Shown one piece after another: positions 49,898 through 59,305 of a stretch of 64,000 nucleotides of DNA; position 1 is the stretch's first letter, and every line of letters begins with the position of its first letter. This DNA is from Streptomyces sp. NBC_00569 (GTDB lineage Bacteria > Actinomycetota > Actinomycetes > Streptomycetales > Streptomycetaceae), in contig NZ_CP107783.1 in NCBI RefSeq assembly GCF_036345255.1, positions 8,177,001 through 8,241,000 of the forward strand. The letters run 5' to 3'. The notes beneath the pieces were generated by a model. It saw only the letters and a program-made list of their open reading frames with translations. It was not told where the DNA came from and ran no database searches. A program made the translations under genes and the position numbers.

Positions 49898-51379
49898 TCA
49901 GGCCTCCTCGGGCTTGTCGGAATCCACCCCCGGCCGCGCCTTCTTCCACATCCCGCGCGTGAAGTCGGGGATCGCCTGAGGCGCACCCTTCGCCTTGATG
50001 GACAGGTGGCTCAGCGGCACCGGAGACGTCCACGTGGCGGCGTCGTACACATCGAAGTCCGGTACCAGGCCCACCCGCAGACACTGCATCAGACGGAACA
50101 CCATGATGTAGTCCATGCCGCCGTGGCCGCCCGGCGGGTTGGAGTGCTCCTTCCACAGCCAGTGGTCGAAGTCGGTGTACTTGGAGAAGTCACCCCAGGA
50201 GTCGTTCGTGTGGTCCGGCTCTATATAGATCCGCTCCGGGTAGTCCTCGAACACCCCCTTCGTGCCGCCGAGGCTGTTGATCCGCGAGTAGGGGTGGGGC
50301 GTGGACACATCGTGTTCGAGCCGGATGACGCGGCCCTTCGCCGTCTGGACCAGGCTGATGGTGCGGTCGGACTCGATGTACGTCTCCTTCCAGCTCGGGT
50401 CGCCCTTCGGCATGTGGGCCTCGCGGTACTGGGCGAGGCCCAGCGAGGGCGTGCCGAAGCTGGAGATGTGCGTGACGCGGTCACCGCGGTTGATGTCCAT
50501 GTAGTTGGCGACCGGGCCGAAGCCGTGGTTGGGGTACAGGTCGCCGCGCAGCCGCGTGTGCCACAGGCGCCGCCACGGGCCCTCGTAGTAGTCAGGGTCG
50601 AACATCAGGCCGCGCAGGTCGTGGTTGTAGGCGCCCGCTCCGTGCAGCAGGTCGCCGAACTTGCCGGCGTGCGCCATCCGCAGGACTCGCATCTCGTTCC
50701 TGCCGTAGCAGCAGTTCTCCAGCTGCATGCAGTGTCTGCGGGTGCGCTCGGAGAGATCGACCAACTCCCAGAGCTGGTCGAGCTGGAGGGCGATCGGACA
50801 CTCCACACCGACGTGCTTGCCGTTCAGCATCGCCGTCTTCGCCATCTCGAAGTGCCAGTCCCACGGCGTCGCCGCGTACACGAAGTCGATGTCGCCCCGC
50901 TTGCACAGGTTCTCGAAGTCGTGATCGCCCTTGGTGTACGTCGCCGGGGCGGGCTGCCCCGCGGCTGTCACCTTGGCCGCCGCACTCGCGGTCTTGTCCT
51001 TCACCGGGTCGCAGAGCGCGACCACTTGGACCCCGGGCATCGCCAGGAACAGATCGATCATGCTGCCGCCACGGTTGCCGAGCCCGATGATGCCGACCCG
51101 CACGGTGGAACGCCCCTCGAAGGGCACGCCGACCATGGTCTCGCCCTTCCGGGCCGGAGCCTCGGCGGCCGTCGCCCCGGCCTGCCCGGCCCCGCCGCGC
51201 CCGGCCTCGGCCTGCCCGTCGGCGGCCTGCGCCACGCCACCGGTGAACGCGCCGAGTCCGAGCCCCGCCCCGGCGATGCCGGCCGTCCGCAGGACGGACC
51301 TGCGGGACTGCCCGGCGTCGTCCTGTTCGGGGTGCTCGTGGCTCGCGTCGGGTGCCGGTGTCGCGTTGTCGTCGTGCAT
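49898..51379 (-). CDS. Tat-exported Gfo/Idh/MocA-fold protein, GH109-like (alpha-N-acetylgalactosaminidase type)
   Basis: A 493-residue exported NAD-dependent protein. The Tat motif is [19 protein letters not shown], with an Ala-rich linker after the cleavage region. The Rossmann start [14 protein letters not shown] is followed by the GH109-type segment [20 protein letters not shown]. In characterised GH109 enzymes a tightly bound NAD drives a redox-assisted glycoside cleavage, with activity on alpha-GalNAc. Substrate in this case is an inference. The ATG at 51379 follows GGAGG. A LacI-type operator candidate lies 28 bases upstream. Confidence 0.85.
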   Translation of the reverse strand: MHDDNATPAPDASHEHPEQDDAGQSRRSVLRTAGIAGAGLGLGAFTGGVAQAADGQAEAGRGGAGQAGATAAEAPARKGETMVGVPFEGRSTVRVGIIGLGNRGGSMIDLFLAMPGVQVVALCDPVKDKTASAAAKVTAAGQPAPATYTKGDHDFENLCKRGDIDFVYAATPWDWHFEMAKTAMLNGKHVGVECPIALQLDQLWELVDLSERTRRHCMQLENCCYGRNEMRVLRMAHAGKFGDLLHGAGAYNHDLRGLMFDPDYYEGPWRRLWHTRLRGDLYPNHGFGPVANYMDINRGDRVTHISSFGTPSLGLAQYREAHMPKGDPSWKETYIESDRTISLVQTAKGRVIRLEHDVSTPHPYSRINSLGGTKGVFEDYPERIYIEPDHTNDSWGDFSKYTDFDHWLWKEHSNPPGGHGGMDYIMVFRLMQCLRVGLVPDFDVYDAATWTSPVPLSHLSIKAKGAPQAIPDFTRGMWKKARPGVDSDKPEEA

Positions 51380-51406
51380 CGGACCTCCATCGATGGGTGG
51401 GTGCGC

Positions 51407-51420
51407 TGCAAGCGCTAGCC
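51407..51420. promoter_or_regulatory. LacI-family operator-like sequence
   Basis: TGCAAGCGCTAGCC resembles the TGNAAGCGCTTNCA palindrome used by LacI-family sugar regulators (12 of 14 with the symmetric form). It lies 28 bases upstream of the GH109-like start on the minus strand. Confidence 0.5.
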
Positions 51421-51637
51421 ACCCTGGAGGGGTCGACACCGGGGCGCAAGGGACGGAAGAGGTCGGGGAGTTGGACTTTCTTTACGGACTCTTTGGGACT
51501 CATGGGTAGCGGGGAGGCGTCCGCACACTCGCGCGGCCCGCGTGGTGGCATGCTTCACCGCCGCGTCACCGGGGGTTCCCGACCGTCGCGTTCGCCGCCG
51601 CCCGGCTTGCCGCCGTCTCCGCCGATGGGAGGCGCCC

Positions 51638-51712
51638 CGGTCCACGGGCGTGGGTGAAGACGCGGTCCACGGGCGTGAGTGGGGACCCGGTCCACGGGCG
51701 TGGCCCTGAACT
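51638..51712. repeat. three direct repeats at exact 25-base intervals (CGGTCCACGGGCGTG)
   Basis: CGGTCCACGGGCGTG occurs at 51638, 51663 and 51688, identical for 15 bases, with the following 10 bases diverged. A weaker relative (CGGATCCACGCCCCTG) begins at 51714, 26 bases on. The unit repeats at 25-base period, not a helical-turn multiple. Confidence 0.95.
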
Positions 51713-51822
51713 CCGGATCCACGCCCCTGCGGGCGGACGGCCGGAATGTGGCGACGGGCCTTGAAACTCGGTATCAACGCCCGCCCTTCCGGGCCCACCA
51801 CGCGAACGCGGCGCGACGGACC

Positions 51823-54741
51823 TCAGGGACGTGTCGCGCGCTCCAGCTCCACGATCACGGAGTAATAGCTGCGGCCCGTCGCGTGATCCATACCCACCTC
51901 GCACATCCGGTTCGCCGACAAATGCGCGTCGAAGCCACGGGAGGTCACCTCGGCCGCCTCCTTGCGGGTGGCCGACTCGGTGAGTTCCTTGTGGAGCATG
52001 CCCCGGTCGCCCGCGAACGCACAGCACCCCGCGTCGTCCGGGACGACGACCTCGCCGGCGCACGCCTCGGCGACGGCCCGCAACTGCGCCACATCGCCCA
52101 GGTGTTCCATGGAACACGTCGGGTGAAGGACCGCCGAACCGACCGTCCGGTGCACCGTCAGGTGCGGCAGCAGCTCGTCCGCCGCCCACACGATCGAGTC
52201 GACGATCTTGAGCTCCTTGTGCAACTCCCTGTTGTCGTCCGTCAGATAGGGGACGACCTCATGGGCGAGGCCGAGCGTGCACGACGAGGCGTCGACGACG
52301 AGCGGCAGTCTGCCCCCGGCGGTCCAGCCCCAGGCCGCCTCGACGATCCGGTTCGCCATGACGATGTAGCCCTCGTCGTAGCCCTTCGAGTGCCAGATCG
52401 TGGCGCAGCACGTCCCCGCGACATCGTCCGGAATCCAGACCGACCGCCCCGCGCGCGCGGAGACGGCGACCATGGCCTGCGCGAGAGACACGTCCCCCGG
52501 GGTGCCGAAGATACGGTTGACGCAGGCCGGGTAGTAGACCGCGGCGGCCCCCACGCGCGCGGTGCGCGGCAGCTTCCGGGCGGCGGCAGCGGGGATCTCA
52601 GGCAGCCACTCCGGTACGAGATCGGGGCGGACGGCCTTGCGGGCCGCCTGGGTCACGGAGGTCAGGAGCCGGTCGCCGATCTTGCCCGCGGCCGCCACGG
52701 CGAGCCGCGCCGACGCCTCCACGGCCTTGAAGTTCTTCGCCGTGAACGCGGCCACCCTCTCCTCGCGCGGGGTGTGCCGCGCGTGCCGGAAGTCCTTCAT
52801 GAAGGCGCCCGTGTCGATGCCGACCGGGCACGCCAGCTTGCAGGTCGAGTCGCCCGCGCACGTGTCCACCGCGTCGTACCCGTACGCCTCGACGAGACCG
52901 TCCTCGACGGGCGAACCGGACGGCTGGCGCATCATCTCGCGGCGCAGGACGATCCGTTGGCGGGGTGTGGTCGTCAGGTCCTCGCTGGGACACGTCGGTT
53001 CACAGAAGCCGCACTCGATGCACGGGTCGGCGATCAGCTCCACCTTGGGGATCGTCTTGAGGCCGCGCAGATGGGCCTTGGGATCGCGGTCGAGGACGAT
53101 ACGCGGCGCGAGGACGCCGTCCGGGTCGATGACCTGTTTGGTGCGCCACATCAACTCCGTGGCCTTCGCGCCCCATTCGAGCTCCAGGAACGGTGCGATG
53201 TTGCGCCCCGTGGCGTGCTCGGCCTTGAGCGAACCGTCGAAGCGCTCGACGGTGAGGCGGCAGAACTCGTCCATGAACGCCGCGTACCGCTCGACGTCCT
53301 CGGGCCTGCCCGCGTCGAAGGCGAGGAGGAAGTGCAGATTGCCGTGCGCCGCGTGACCTGCGACGGCGGCGTCGAAGCCGTGCCGCGTCTGGAGTTCGAG
53401 GAGTGCCTCGCACGCCTCGGCCAGGCGCGACGGCGGCACCGCGAAGTCCTCGGTGATCAGCGTCGTCCCGGAGGGGCGCGATCCGCCGACCGCCGTCACG
53501 AACGCCTTGCGGGCCTTCCAATAGCCACCGATCGTCTTCGCGTCCCGCGTGAACGCGTTGGTCACCGAGGCCACGGGCGCCACCAGTTCGAGCCCGTCCA
53601 GTACCTTGGCGGCCGCCGCCTCGTAACGCTCCTGGGCGGGCTCGTCCGGCGCGCGGAACTCCACCAGGAGGGCCGTCGTCGACTTGGGCAGGCGCGCCCA
53701 GTCGGCGGGCACCCCCTCCACGCGCACCGAGGCCCGCAGCGTATTGCCGTCCATCACCTCGACAGCGATCGCGCCCGCCGCGTTGAACAGCGGGACCGCC
53801 GCTGCCGCCGCGGGCAGCGAGGGGAAGAACAGCAGCGCCGTGGACACCTTCCGGTCGAGGGGCAGCGTGTCGAAGACGACGTCGGAGATGAAGCCGAACG
53901 TCCCCTCGGACCCCACCATGAGGCCGCGCAGGATCTCCACCGGGGTGTCGCCGTCCAGGAACGCGTCCAGGCGGTAGCCGTTGGTGTTCTTGATCTCGTA
54001 CTTGGCGCGGATACGGGCGACCAGCTCCGCATCGGCCTCGATCTCGCCCTTGATCTCCAACAGGCCCACGCACAGCGCCGGTTCCGCGTGCTCGAGCAGC
54101 GCGTCCGCGTCGGGGTCGGCCGTGTCCACCACGGTGCCCGAGGGCAGTACGAAGGTGAGCGAGGCGACCGTCCGATACGAGTTCCTGGTGGTGCCCGCCG
54201 TCATGCCCGAGGCGTTGTTCGCGACGACCCCGCCGATGGTGCAGGCGATCGCGCTGGCCGGGTCGGGGCCGAGCACACGCCCGTGCCGCGCGAGCGTCGC
54301 GTTGGCACGCACGACCGTCGTGCCCGGGCCGATCCTGGCCCGCTCGCCGTCACCGATGACCTCGATGCCCGCCCAGTGCTTGCGGACGTCCACGAGGATG
54401 TCCTCGCCCTGCGCCTGCCCGTTCAGCGATGTGCCCGCCGCGCGGAAGACCACCTCGCGGCCCTTGCCGTGTGCGTAGGACAGGATGGCCGACACGTCGT
54501 CGATGTCCTCGGCGACCACCACGACCTGTGGCACGAAACGGTAGGGACTCGCGTCGGAGGCGTACCGCACGAGGTCGGAGATATGCGTGAGGACCTTGTC
54601 CGTCCCCAGGAGCCCGGACAGCTCGGAGCGCAGCGGCTCCGGGGTCCCGCCGGCCTGCGCGTCCGGCACCCGGTCGGGCGCCGGGCCTCCCCTGTGCGGT
54701 CCCGGGCGCAGCGCTTCCGGCTTCGGCTCCAGCAGGGGCAT
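51823..54741 (-). CDS. FAD-linked D-lactate/2-hydroxyacid dehydrogenase with C-terminal Fe-S domain
   Basis: A 972-residue fusion. The N-terminal half is a GlcD-type FAD-binding oxidase (FAD loop GTSLNGQAQGEDILVD, GGVVANNASGM). The C-terminal half is a GlcF-type Fe-S domain with two 4Fe-4S motifs, CIECGFCEPTC (from Cys574) and CAGDSTCKLAC (from Cys628), and CCG-type cysteines (TCC, HPTC, CC). It oxidises D-lactate or a related 2-hydroxyacid and passes electrons to the quinone pool at the membrane. The ATG at 54741 follows GAAGAGG. It is downstream of the marR gene (38 bases) and may be cotranscribed. Confidence 0.9.
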   Translation of the reverse strand: MPLLEPKPEALRPGPHRGGPAPDRVPDAQAGGTPEPLRSELSGLLGTDKVLTHISDLVRYASDASPYRFVPQVVVVAEDIDDVSAILSYAHGKGREVVFRAAGTSLNGQAQGEDILVDVRKHWAGIEVIGDGERARIGPGTTVVRANATLARHGRVLGPDPASAIACTIGGVVANNASGMTAGTTRNSYRTVASLTFVLPSGTVVDTADPDADALLEHAEPALCVGLLEIKGEIEADAELVARIRAKYEIKNTNGYRLDAFLDGDTPVEILRGLMVGSEGTFGFISDVVFDTLPLDRKVSTALLFFPSLPAAAAAVPLFNAAGAIAVEVMDGNTLRASVRVEGVPADWARLPKSTTALLVEFRAPDEPAQERYEAAAAKVLDGLELVAPVASVTNAFTRDAKTIGGYWKARKAFVTAVGGSRPSGTTLITEDFAVPPSRLAEACEALLELQTRHGFDAAVAGHAAHGNLHFLLAFDAGRPEDVERYAAFMDEFCRLTVERFDGSLKAEHATGRNIAPFLELEWGAKATELMWRTKQVIDPDGVLAPRIVLDRDPKAHLRGLKTIPKVELIADPCIECGFCEPTCPSEDLTTTPRQRIVLRREMMRQPSGSPVEDGLVEAYGYDAVDTCAGDSTCKLACPVGIDTGAFMKDFRHARHTPREERVAAFTAKNFKAVEASARLAVAAAGKIGDRLLTSVTQAARKAVRPDLVPEWLPEIPAAAARKLPRTARVGAAAVYYPACVNRIFGTPGDVSLAQAMVAVSARAGRSVWIPDDVAGTCCATIWHSKGYDEGYIVMANRIVEAAWGWTAGGRLPLVVDASSCTLGLAHEVVPYLTDDNRELHKELKIVDSIVWAADELLPHLTVHRTVGSAVLHPTCSMEHLGDVAQLRAVAEACAGEVVVPDDAGCCAFAGDRGMLHKELTESATRKEAAEVTSRGFDAHLSANRMCEVGMDHATGRSYYSVIVELERATRP

Positions 54742-54779
54742 GCCTCTTCAACCTCTCCTCGGCTGCTGTCGGCCCGGGG

Positions 54780-55223
54780 CTAACAGCGGTGGTCGTACGG
54801 CGTCTCGAACAGTGCGTTCAGCAGGACGCCCAGCTGGGCGCGCTGGTCGGGGCTCAATGGAGCCAGGATGTCCTCTGCGGCGGTCCTGCGCGCGCTGCGC
54901 AGCTCACGCAGCGCCTTGCGGCCCTGTTCGGTGAGCTCGATGCGGATCACCCTGCGATTGGTGGGATCGGGCACCCGGCGCACCAGGTCGGCCGTCTCCA
55001 GGCCGTCGACCAGGGTCGTCACGGCGCGGGGTACGACTTCGAGGCGCTCGGCGAGGTCGGCCATGCGCGGCGGCGTGTCGTAGTGCACGAGGGTGCGCAG
55101 GAGCCGGGACTGGGCGGGCGTGATCCCGACCGGCTCCAGATAACGCTTCTGGATCCGCTGCAGCCGTCGGGTCAGCCGGAGCAGCTGTTCCGCGAGAAGG
55201 CCGTCGGCGTCCGGGGTACTCAT
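54780..55223 (-). CDS. MarR-family transcriptional regulator
   Basis: A 147-residue MarR regulator: winged helix with TPAQSRLLRTLVHY, RMADLAERLEVVPRAVTTLVDGLETADLV and the wing RRVPDPTNRRVIRIELT. The final helices form the dimer interface. The ATG at 55223 is preceded by a -10-like TATACT on the minus strand. It is divergent from an ABC exporter gene 93 bases away, and a long inverted repeat lies in between, the common MarR-efflux pair. The D-lactate dehydrogenase-type gene follows on the same strand. Confidence 0.92.
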   Translation of the reverse strand: MSTPDADGLLAEQLLRLTRRLQRIQKRYLEPVGITPAQSRLLRTLVHYDTPPRMADLAERLEVVPRAVTTLVDGLETADLVRRVPDPTNRRVIRIELTEQGRKALRELRSARRTAAEDILAPLSPDQRAQLGVLLNALFETPYDHRC

Positions 55224-55249
55224 GTGCGGAACAATATCAGGACCTTGTG

Positions 55250-55281
55250 CATTGTGAGTATAGGTAACAATGAGCTATGCT
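55250..55281. promoter_or_regulatory. MarR operator and divergent promoters
   Basis: CATTGT (55250-55255) and ACAATG (55267-55272) form an inverted repeat with an 11-base spacer. The minus-strand -10 candidate TATACT (55262-55257) lies inside the spacer, and a plus-strand pair TTGTGA (55252-55257) with TATGCT (55276-55281), 18-base spacing, overlaps it. A repressor bound here should block both marR and the exporter. Confidence 0.6.
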
Positions 55282-55316
55282 CCCTGAGACCTTGAATCGC
55301 CACTCGTAGGAGGCTC

Positions 55317-57131
55317 ATGCATCACGACGAACCCGGCTGGACGCCGTCGCCCTCCGACGCCACGTCGCCGGAGCCGCGGCAGATGCGCCGCATCCTGGCC
55401 CTCTTCCGTCCCTACCGCGCCCGTCTCGCGCTGGTCGGCCTGCTCGTCGGCGCCGCCTCGCTGGTCTCGGTCGCCACGCCCTTCCTGCTCAAGGAGATCC
55501 TGGACACCGCGATCCCGCAGGGCCGCACGGGTCTGCTGAGCCTGCTCGCCCTGGGCATGATCCTGAGCGCCGTCATGACCAGCATCTTCGGCGTCCTGCA
55601 GACCCTGATCTCCACGACGGTCGGCCAGCGTGTCATGCACGACCTGCGCACCGCCGTGTACGGCCGGCTCCAGCGCATGTCGCTCGCCTTCTTCACCAGG
55701 ACCCGCACGGGCGAGGTCCAGTCCCGCATCGCCAACGACATCGGCGGCATGCAGGCGACGGTCACCTCCACCGCCACGTCCCTGGTCTCGAACCTCACCA
55801 GTGTGGTCGCGACCATCGTGGCGATGGTCGCGCTCGACTGGCGGCTCACGGCCGTCTCGCTGCTCCTGCTGCCCGTCTTCGTGTGGATCAGCCGCCGCGT
55901 CGGCCGCGAGCGCAAGAAGATCACCACGCAACGCCAGAAGCAGATGGCGGCGATGGCCGCCACGGTCACCGAGTCCCTCTCCGTGAGCGGCATCCTCCTC
56001 GGCCGCACCATGGGCCGCGCCGACTCGCTCACCCGGTCGTTCGCCGACGAGTCCGAGCAGCTCGTCGGGCTCGAGGTCCGGTCGAACATGGCGGGGCGCT
56101 GGCGCATGGCCGTCATCACGATCGTCATGGCCGCCATGCCCGCCGTCATCTACTGGGTCGCGGGCGTCGCGCTCCAGTTCGGCGGTCCCGCGGTCTCGAT
56201 CGGCACCCTGGTCGCCTTCGTCTCGCTCCAGCAGGGCCTGTTCCGGCCGACCGTGAGCCTGCTCGCCACCGGCGTCCAGATCCAGACCTCGCTGGCGCTC
56301 TTCCAGCGCATCTTCGAGTACCTCGACCTGCCGATCGACATCACCGAGCCCGAGAAGCCCGTCCGCCTGGACACGATCAAGGGCGAAGTCCGCTTCGAGG
56401 ACGTCGAGTTCCGTTACGACGCCGCCGACGGCGAGAGCGCGGCGATACTCGACGGGATCGACATCACCGTCCCCGCGGGCGGCAGCCTGGCCGTCGTCGG
56501 CCCCACCGGTTCCGGCAAGTCCACACTCAGCTACCTGGTGCCGCGCCTGTACGACGTCACGGGCGGCCGCGTCACTCTCGACGGAGTCGACGTGCGTGAC
56601 CTGGACTTCGACACCCTCGCGAGGGCTGTCGGCGTCGTCTCCCAGGAGACGTACCTCTTCCATGCCTCCGTCGCGGAGAACCTCCGCTTCGCCAAGCCCG
56701 ACGCCACGGAGGAGGAGCTCCACGCGGCGGCCGGGGCGGCCCAGATCCACGAGCACATCGCCTCCCTGCCCGACGGGTACGACACCGTCGTCGGCGAGCG
56801 CGGTCACCGGTTCTCCGGCGGCGAGAAGCAGCGCCTCGCCATCGCCCGCACGATCCTGCGCGACCCGCCGATCCTCATCCTCGACGAGGCGACGAGCGCA
56901 CTGGACACCCGCACCGAGTTCGCCGTGCAGGAGGCCATCGACGCGCTGTCGGCCAATCGCACGACCGTGACCATCGCCCACCGGCTCTCCACGATCCGGA
57001 GTGCCGACCAGATCGTCGTCCTCGACGGCGGGAAGGTGGCTGAGCGCGGCACACATGAGGAGCTTCTGGAGCGGGACGGCCGCTATGCCGCCCTGGTCCG
57101 CAGGGACTCCCAACTGGAGCCCGCCCGCTAG
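55317..57131 (+). CDS. ABC transporter, TMD-NBD half exporter
   Basis: A 604-residue homodimer-type exporter. Six helices in residues 30-320 (for example LALVGLLVGAASLVSVATPFLL, LGMILSAVMTSIFGVL). The NBD is complete: Walker A GPTGSGKST, Q-loop VSQETYLFH, signature FSGGEKQRLAIART, Walker B ILILDEATSALD and switch His in IAHRLSTI. The ATG at 55317 follows GGAGG at a short distance. Divergent from MarR, which probably represses it; the exported compound is unknown. The next gene (MltG-like) follows after about 90 bases on the same strand. Confidence 0.93.
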   Translation: MHHDEPGWTPSPSDATSPEPRQMRRILALFRPYRARLALVGLLVGAASLVSVATPFLLKEILDTAIPQGRTGLLSLLALGMILSAVMTSIFGVLQTLISTTVGQRVMHDLRTAVYGRLQRMSLAFFTRTRTGEVQSRIANDIGGMQATVTSTATSLVSNLTSVVATIVAMVALDWRLTAVSLLLLPVFVWISRRVGRERKKITTQRQKQMAAMAATVTESLSVSGILLGRTMGRADSLTRSFADESEQLVGLEVRSNMAGRWRMAVITIVMAAMPAVIYWVAGVALQFGGPAVSIGTLVAFVSLQQGLFRPTVSLLATGVQIQTSLALFQRIFEYLDLPIDITEPEKPVRLDTIKGEVRFEDVEFRYDAADGESAAILDGIDITVPAGGSLAVVGPTGSGKSTLSYLVPRLYDVTGGRVTLDGVDVRDLDFDTLARAVGVVSQETYLFHASVAENLRFAKPDATEEELHAAAGAAQIHEHIASLPDGYDTVVGERGHRFSGGEKQRLAIARTILRDPPILILDEATSALDTRTEFAVQEAIDALSANRTTVTIAHRLSTIRSADQIVVLDGGKVAERGTHEELLERDGRYAALVRRDSQLEPAR

Positions 57132-57225
57132 GCCGCGGACGGGCCTGTGGGTGACGACGCCCCAGCGGAGCCTTCGGCGTGACGATATGCCTGGTTTGAT
57201 GCTCTATGCGGGTTACCGTTCGGCC

Positions 57226-58071
57226 ATGCTGAACGAGATTCCGCAACGGGGCATGATGCGACTGACGCGCAGAGGCCGGGCCTCCCTGATCGCGATGGGG
57301 GCCCTTGTGGCGGCAGCCGCGGCCGTGGTGGTGCCGCTCCTCCTCCCGGACGACGGGGGCACCAAGGTGCCCCCGGCGCTGACCGTCCCCGAAGGCTGGC
57401 GGGCGAGCCAGGTTTATGAGGCCTTGGACAAGGCCCTCGGTGTCCCGGCGGGCACGACCAAGAAGGCCGTACCCGGAGCCGGCCTCAAGCTCCCCACGGA
57501 CGCGGAGGGCAACCCCGAGGGCTATCTCTTCCCGGAGACGTATCCACTCAACGACAAGTCGACTCCGGCGGGCCTGCTGTCCTACATGGTCAACACCGCC
57601 AACAGGAAGTTGAACGGCAGCCAGGTGACGGCGGGAGCCGACCGGGACGCGGTGAGCCCCTATCAGACCCTCACCATCGCGAGCATCGTCGAGGCCGAGG
57701 CGGCCACCAAGGAAGACATGGGGAAGGTGGCCCGCGTCATCTACAACCGGCTCGACCGCGGTATGCCGCTCCAGATGGACTCGACCATCAACTACGGGCT
57801 CAACCGCTCCACGCTCGACACCACCACCAAGGACACCCGGGCAGAGAACCCGTACAACACCTATGTCCGGATGGGGCTGCCGCCCACCCCCATCGCCAAC
57901 CCCGGGGTCGAGGCCATGAAGGCCGCGATCAGCCCGCCGCAGGGAGACTGGGTGTACTTCGTGACGGTCAAGCCCGGCGACACTCGCTTCACGGCGGACT
58001 TCAACGAACAGCAGAAGAACGTCGCGGAGTTCAACAGGCTGCGCACGAGCGACAAGCCGTCGTCCGCCTGA
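57226..58071 (+). CDS. MltG/YceG-like endolytic transglycosylase, short form
   Basis: A 281-residue protein of the YceG/MltG family that cuts nascent glycan strands at the outer face of the membrane. One N-terminal membrane anchor (RASLIAMGALVAAAAAVVVPLLL), the family EGYLFPETY (98-106) and the catalytic Glu156 in IASIVEAEA. It lacks the long N-terminal LysM-like region of E. coli MltG. The start is unsettled: ATG 57226 was chosen, but in-frame ATGs occur at 57187, 57199, 57253 and 57256 with no clear ribosome binding site. Confidence 0.82.
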   Translation: MLNEIPQRGMMRLTRRGRASLIAMGALVAAAAAVVVPLLLPDDGGTKVPPALTVPEGWRASQVYEALDKALGVPAGTTKKAVPGAGLKLPTDAEGNPEGYLFPETYPLNDKSTPAGLLSYMVNTANRKLNGSQVTAGADRDAVSPYQTLTIASIVEAEAATKEDMGKVARVIYNRLDRGMPLQMDSTINYGLNRSTLDTTTKDTRAENPYNTYVRMGLPPTPIANPGVEAMKAAISPPQGDWVYFVTVKPGDTRFTADFNEQQKNVAEFNRLRTSDKPSSA

Positions 58072-58149
58072 GCGGGTCGCGACTGACTGGGCCGCGCCTG
58101 ATCGCACGCAGCCTGATCGGGCCGCGCCGGAGCGTCGCGTTCGGGAGCG

Positions 58150-59250
58150 TCAGGCGGCGACCGGCGCCCCGGCCAGCAGGCGCTTGATGTCCCGTACGGC
58201 CGCGCGCCCCGCCCGGTTGGCGCCGATCGTGCTGGCCGAAGGCCCGTAGCCCACCAGATGGATCCGCGGATCAGCGACCACCCGGGTGTCCTCGGCCTGG
58301 ATGCCGCCGCCGGGCCCGCGCAACTTCAGCGGTGCCAGATGCTCGATCGCGGGCCGGAAGCCCGTGGCCCACAGGATGACGTCCGCGTCGACGCGCCGGC
58401 CGTCCTCCCACTCCACGCCGGACGGCGTGATCCGGTCGAACATCGGCAGCCGGTCGAGCACGCCGTCGGCGCGGGCCTGCCGGATCGCGTCGTTCAGCGG
58501 CAGCCCCGTCACCGACACCACGCTCTGCGGGGGCAGTCCCGCCCGGACCCGCTCGTCGACCAGGGCGACGGCCGCGCGGCCGAGGTTCTCGTCGAAGGGG
58601 CCCTCGTTGTAGACGGGCGGCCTGCGTGTCACCCAGGTCGTCGCGGCAGCGTAGGGCGCGATCTCCATCAGGTGCTGCGTCCCGGAGGCACCACCGCCCA
58701 CCACGATCACCCGCTGTCCGCGGAACGCCTCCGGGCCCGGGTAGATCGCGGTGTGGAGCTGACGCCCGCGGAACGTCGCCTGCCCCGGGTAGCGCGGCCA
58801 GAACGGCCGGTCCCAGGTCCCCGTCGCATTGATCAGCGCCCGCGTCGACCACGTCCCGTCGGACGTCTCGACGAGCAGCCTCCCGCCGTCCCCTTCACGC
58901 ACGGCTCGCACGTCGACGGGACGCCGCACGCGCAGGTCGAACGTCTCCTCGTACGAGGCGAAGTACGCAGCGATCACCTCGGACGACGGCCGGACCGGGT
59001 CCGCGCCGGTCAGTTCCATGCCCGGCAGCGAGTGCATGCCGTGCACCTTGCCGTACGTCAGTGAGGGCCAGCGGAACTGCCAGGCCCCGCCGGGGCGGGG
59101 GGAGTGGTCGAGCACGACGAAGTCCCGCTCCGGCTCGAAGCCGGCCCGGTGCAGGTGATAGGCGCTGGACAGTCCTGCCTGTCCAGCGCCTATGACGATC
59201 ACGTCGACCTCGCGTACGCCCGCTGCGCTCCGCACCCCGATATCGTTCAC
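58150..59250 (-). CDS. flavin-containing monooxygenase-like NAD(P)/FAD oxidoreductase
   Basis: A 366-residue flavoprotein with two Rossmann motifs: FAD site GAGQAGLSSAYHL near the N-terminus and NADPH site GGGASGTQHLM around residue 175. It resembles bacterial flavin-containing or ArsO-type monooxygenases. It is the last gene on the minus-strand ssu cluster, 55 bases after ssuD, and could act on a sulfur compound or recycle a product (inference). The start is GTG 59250; no strong ribosome binding site precedes it, and the frame is open to 59340. Confidence 0.8.
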   Translation of the reverse strand: MNDIGVRSAAGVREVDVIVIGAGQAGLSSAYHLHRAGFEPERDFVVLDHSPRPGGAWQFRWPSLTYGKVHGMHSLPGMELTGADPVRPSSEVIAAYFASYEETFDLRVRRPVDVRAVREGDGGRLLVETSDGTWSTRALINATGTWDRPFWPRYPGQATFRGRQLHTAIYPGPEAFRGQRVIVVGGGASGTQHLMEIAPYAAATTWVTRRPPVYNEGPFDENLGRAAVALVDERVRAGLPPQSVVSVTGLPLNDAIRQARADGVLDRLPMFDRITPSGVEWEDGRRVDADVILWATGFRPAIEHLAPLKLRGPGGGIQAEDTRVVADPRIHLVGYGPSASTIGANRAGRAAVRDIKRLLAGAPVAA

Positions 59251-59305
59251 GCTTCTACTAACTGCACCGGGGCCGTGGATCTTCCCGCGGCGAGCGCGCG
59301 ACGGT

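Larger units (their letters stand above)
51380..51822. other. 443-base intergenic region with a triple 25-base repeat
   Basis: Between the GH109-like start and the stop of the D-lactate dehydrogenase-type gene, both on the minus strand. It holds the LacI-like site near its left end, then GC-rich sequence with no credible gene, and on the right the CGGTCCACGGGCGTG repeat array (separate entry). The purpose of such a long gap is unclear. Confidence 0.7.

Noticed and set aside
51638..51712. CRISPR-like array
   Set aside because: Only three copies, 15-base core and 10-base spacing, no cas genes nearby; too short for a CRISPR array.
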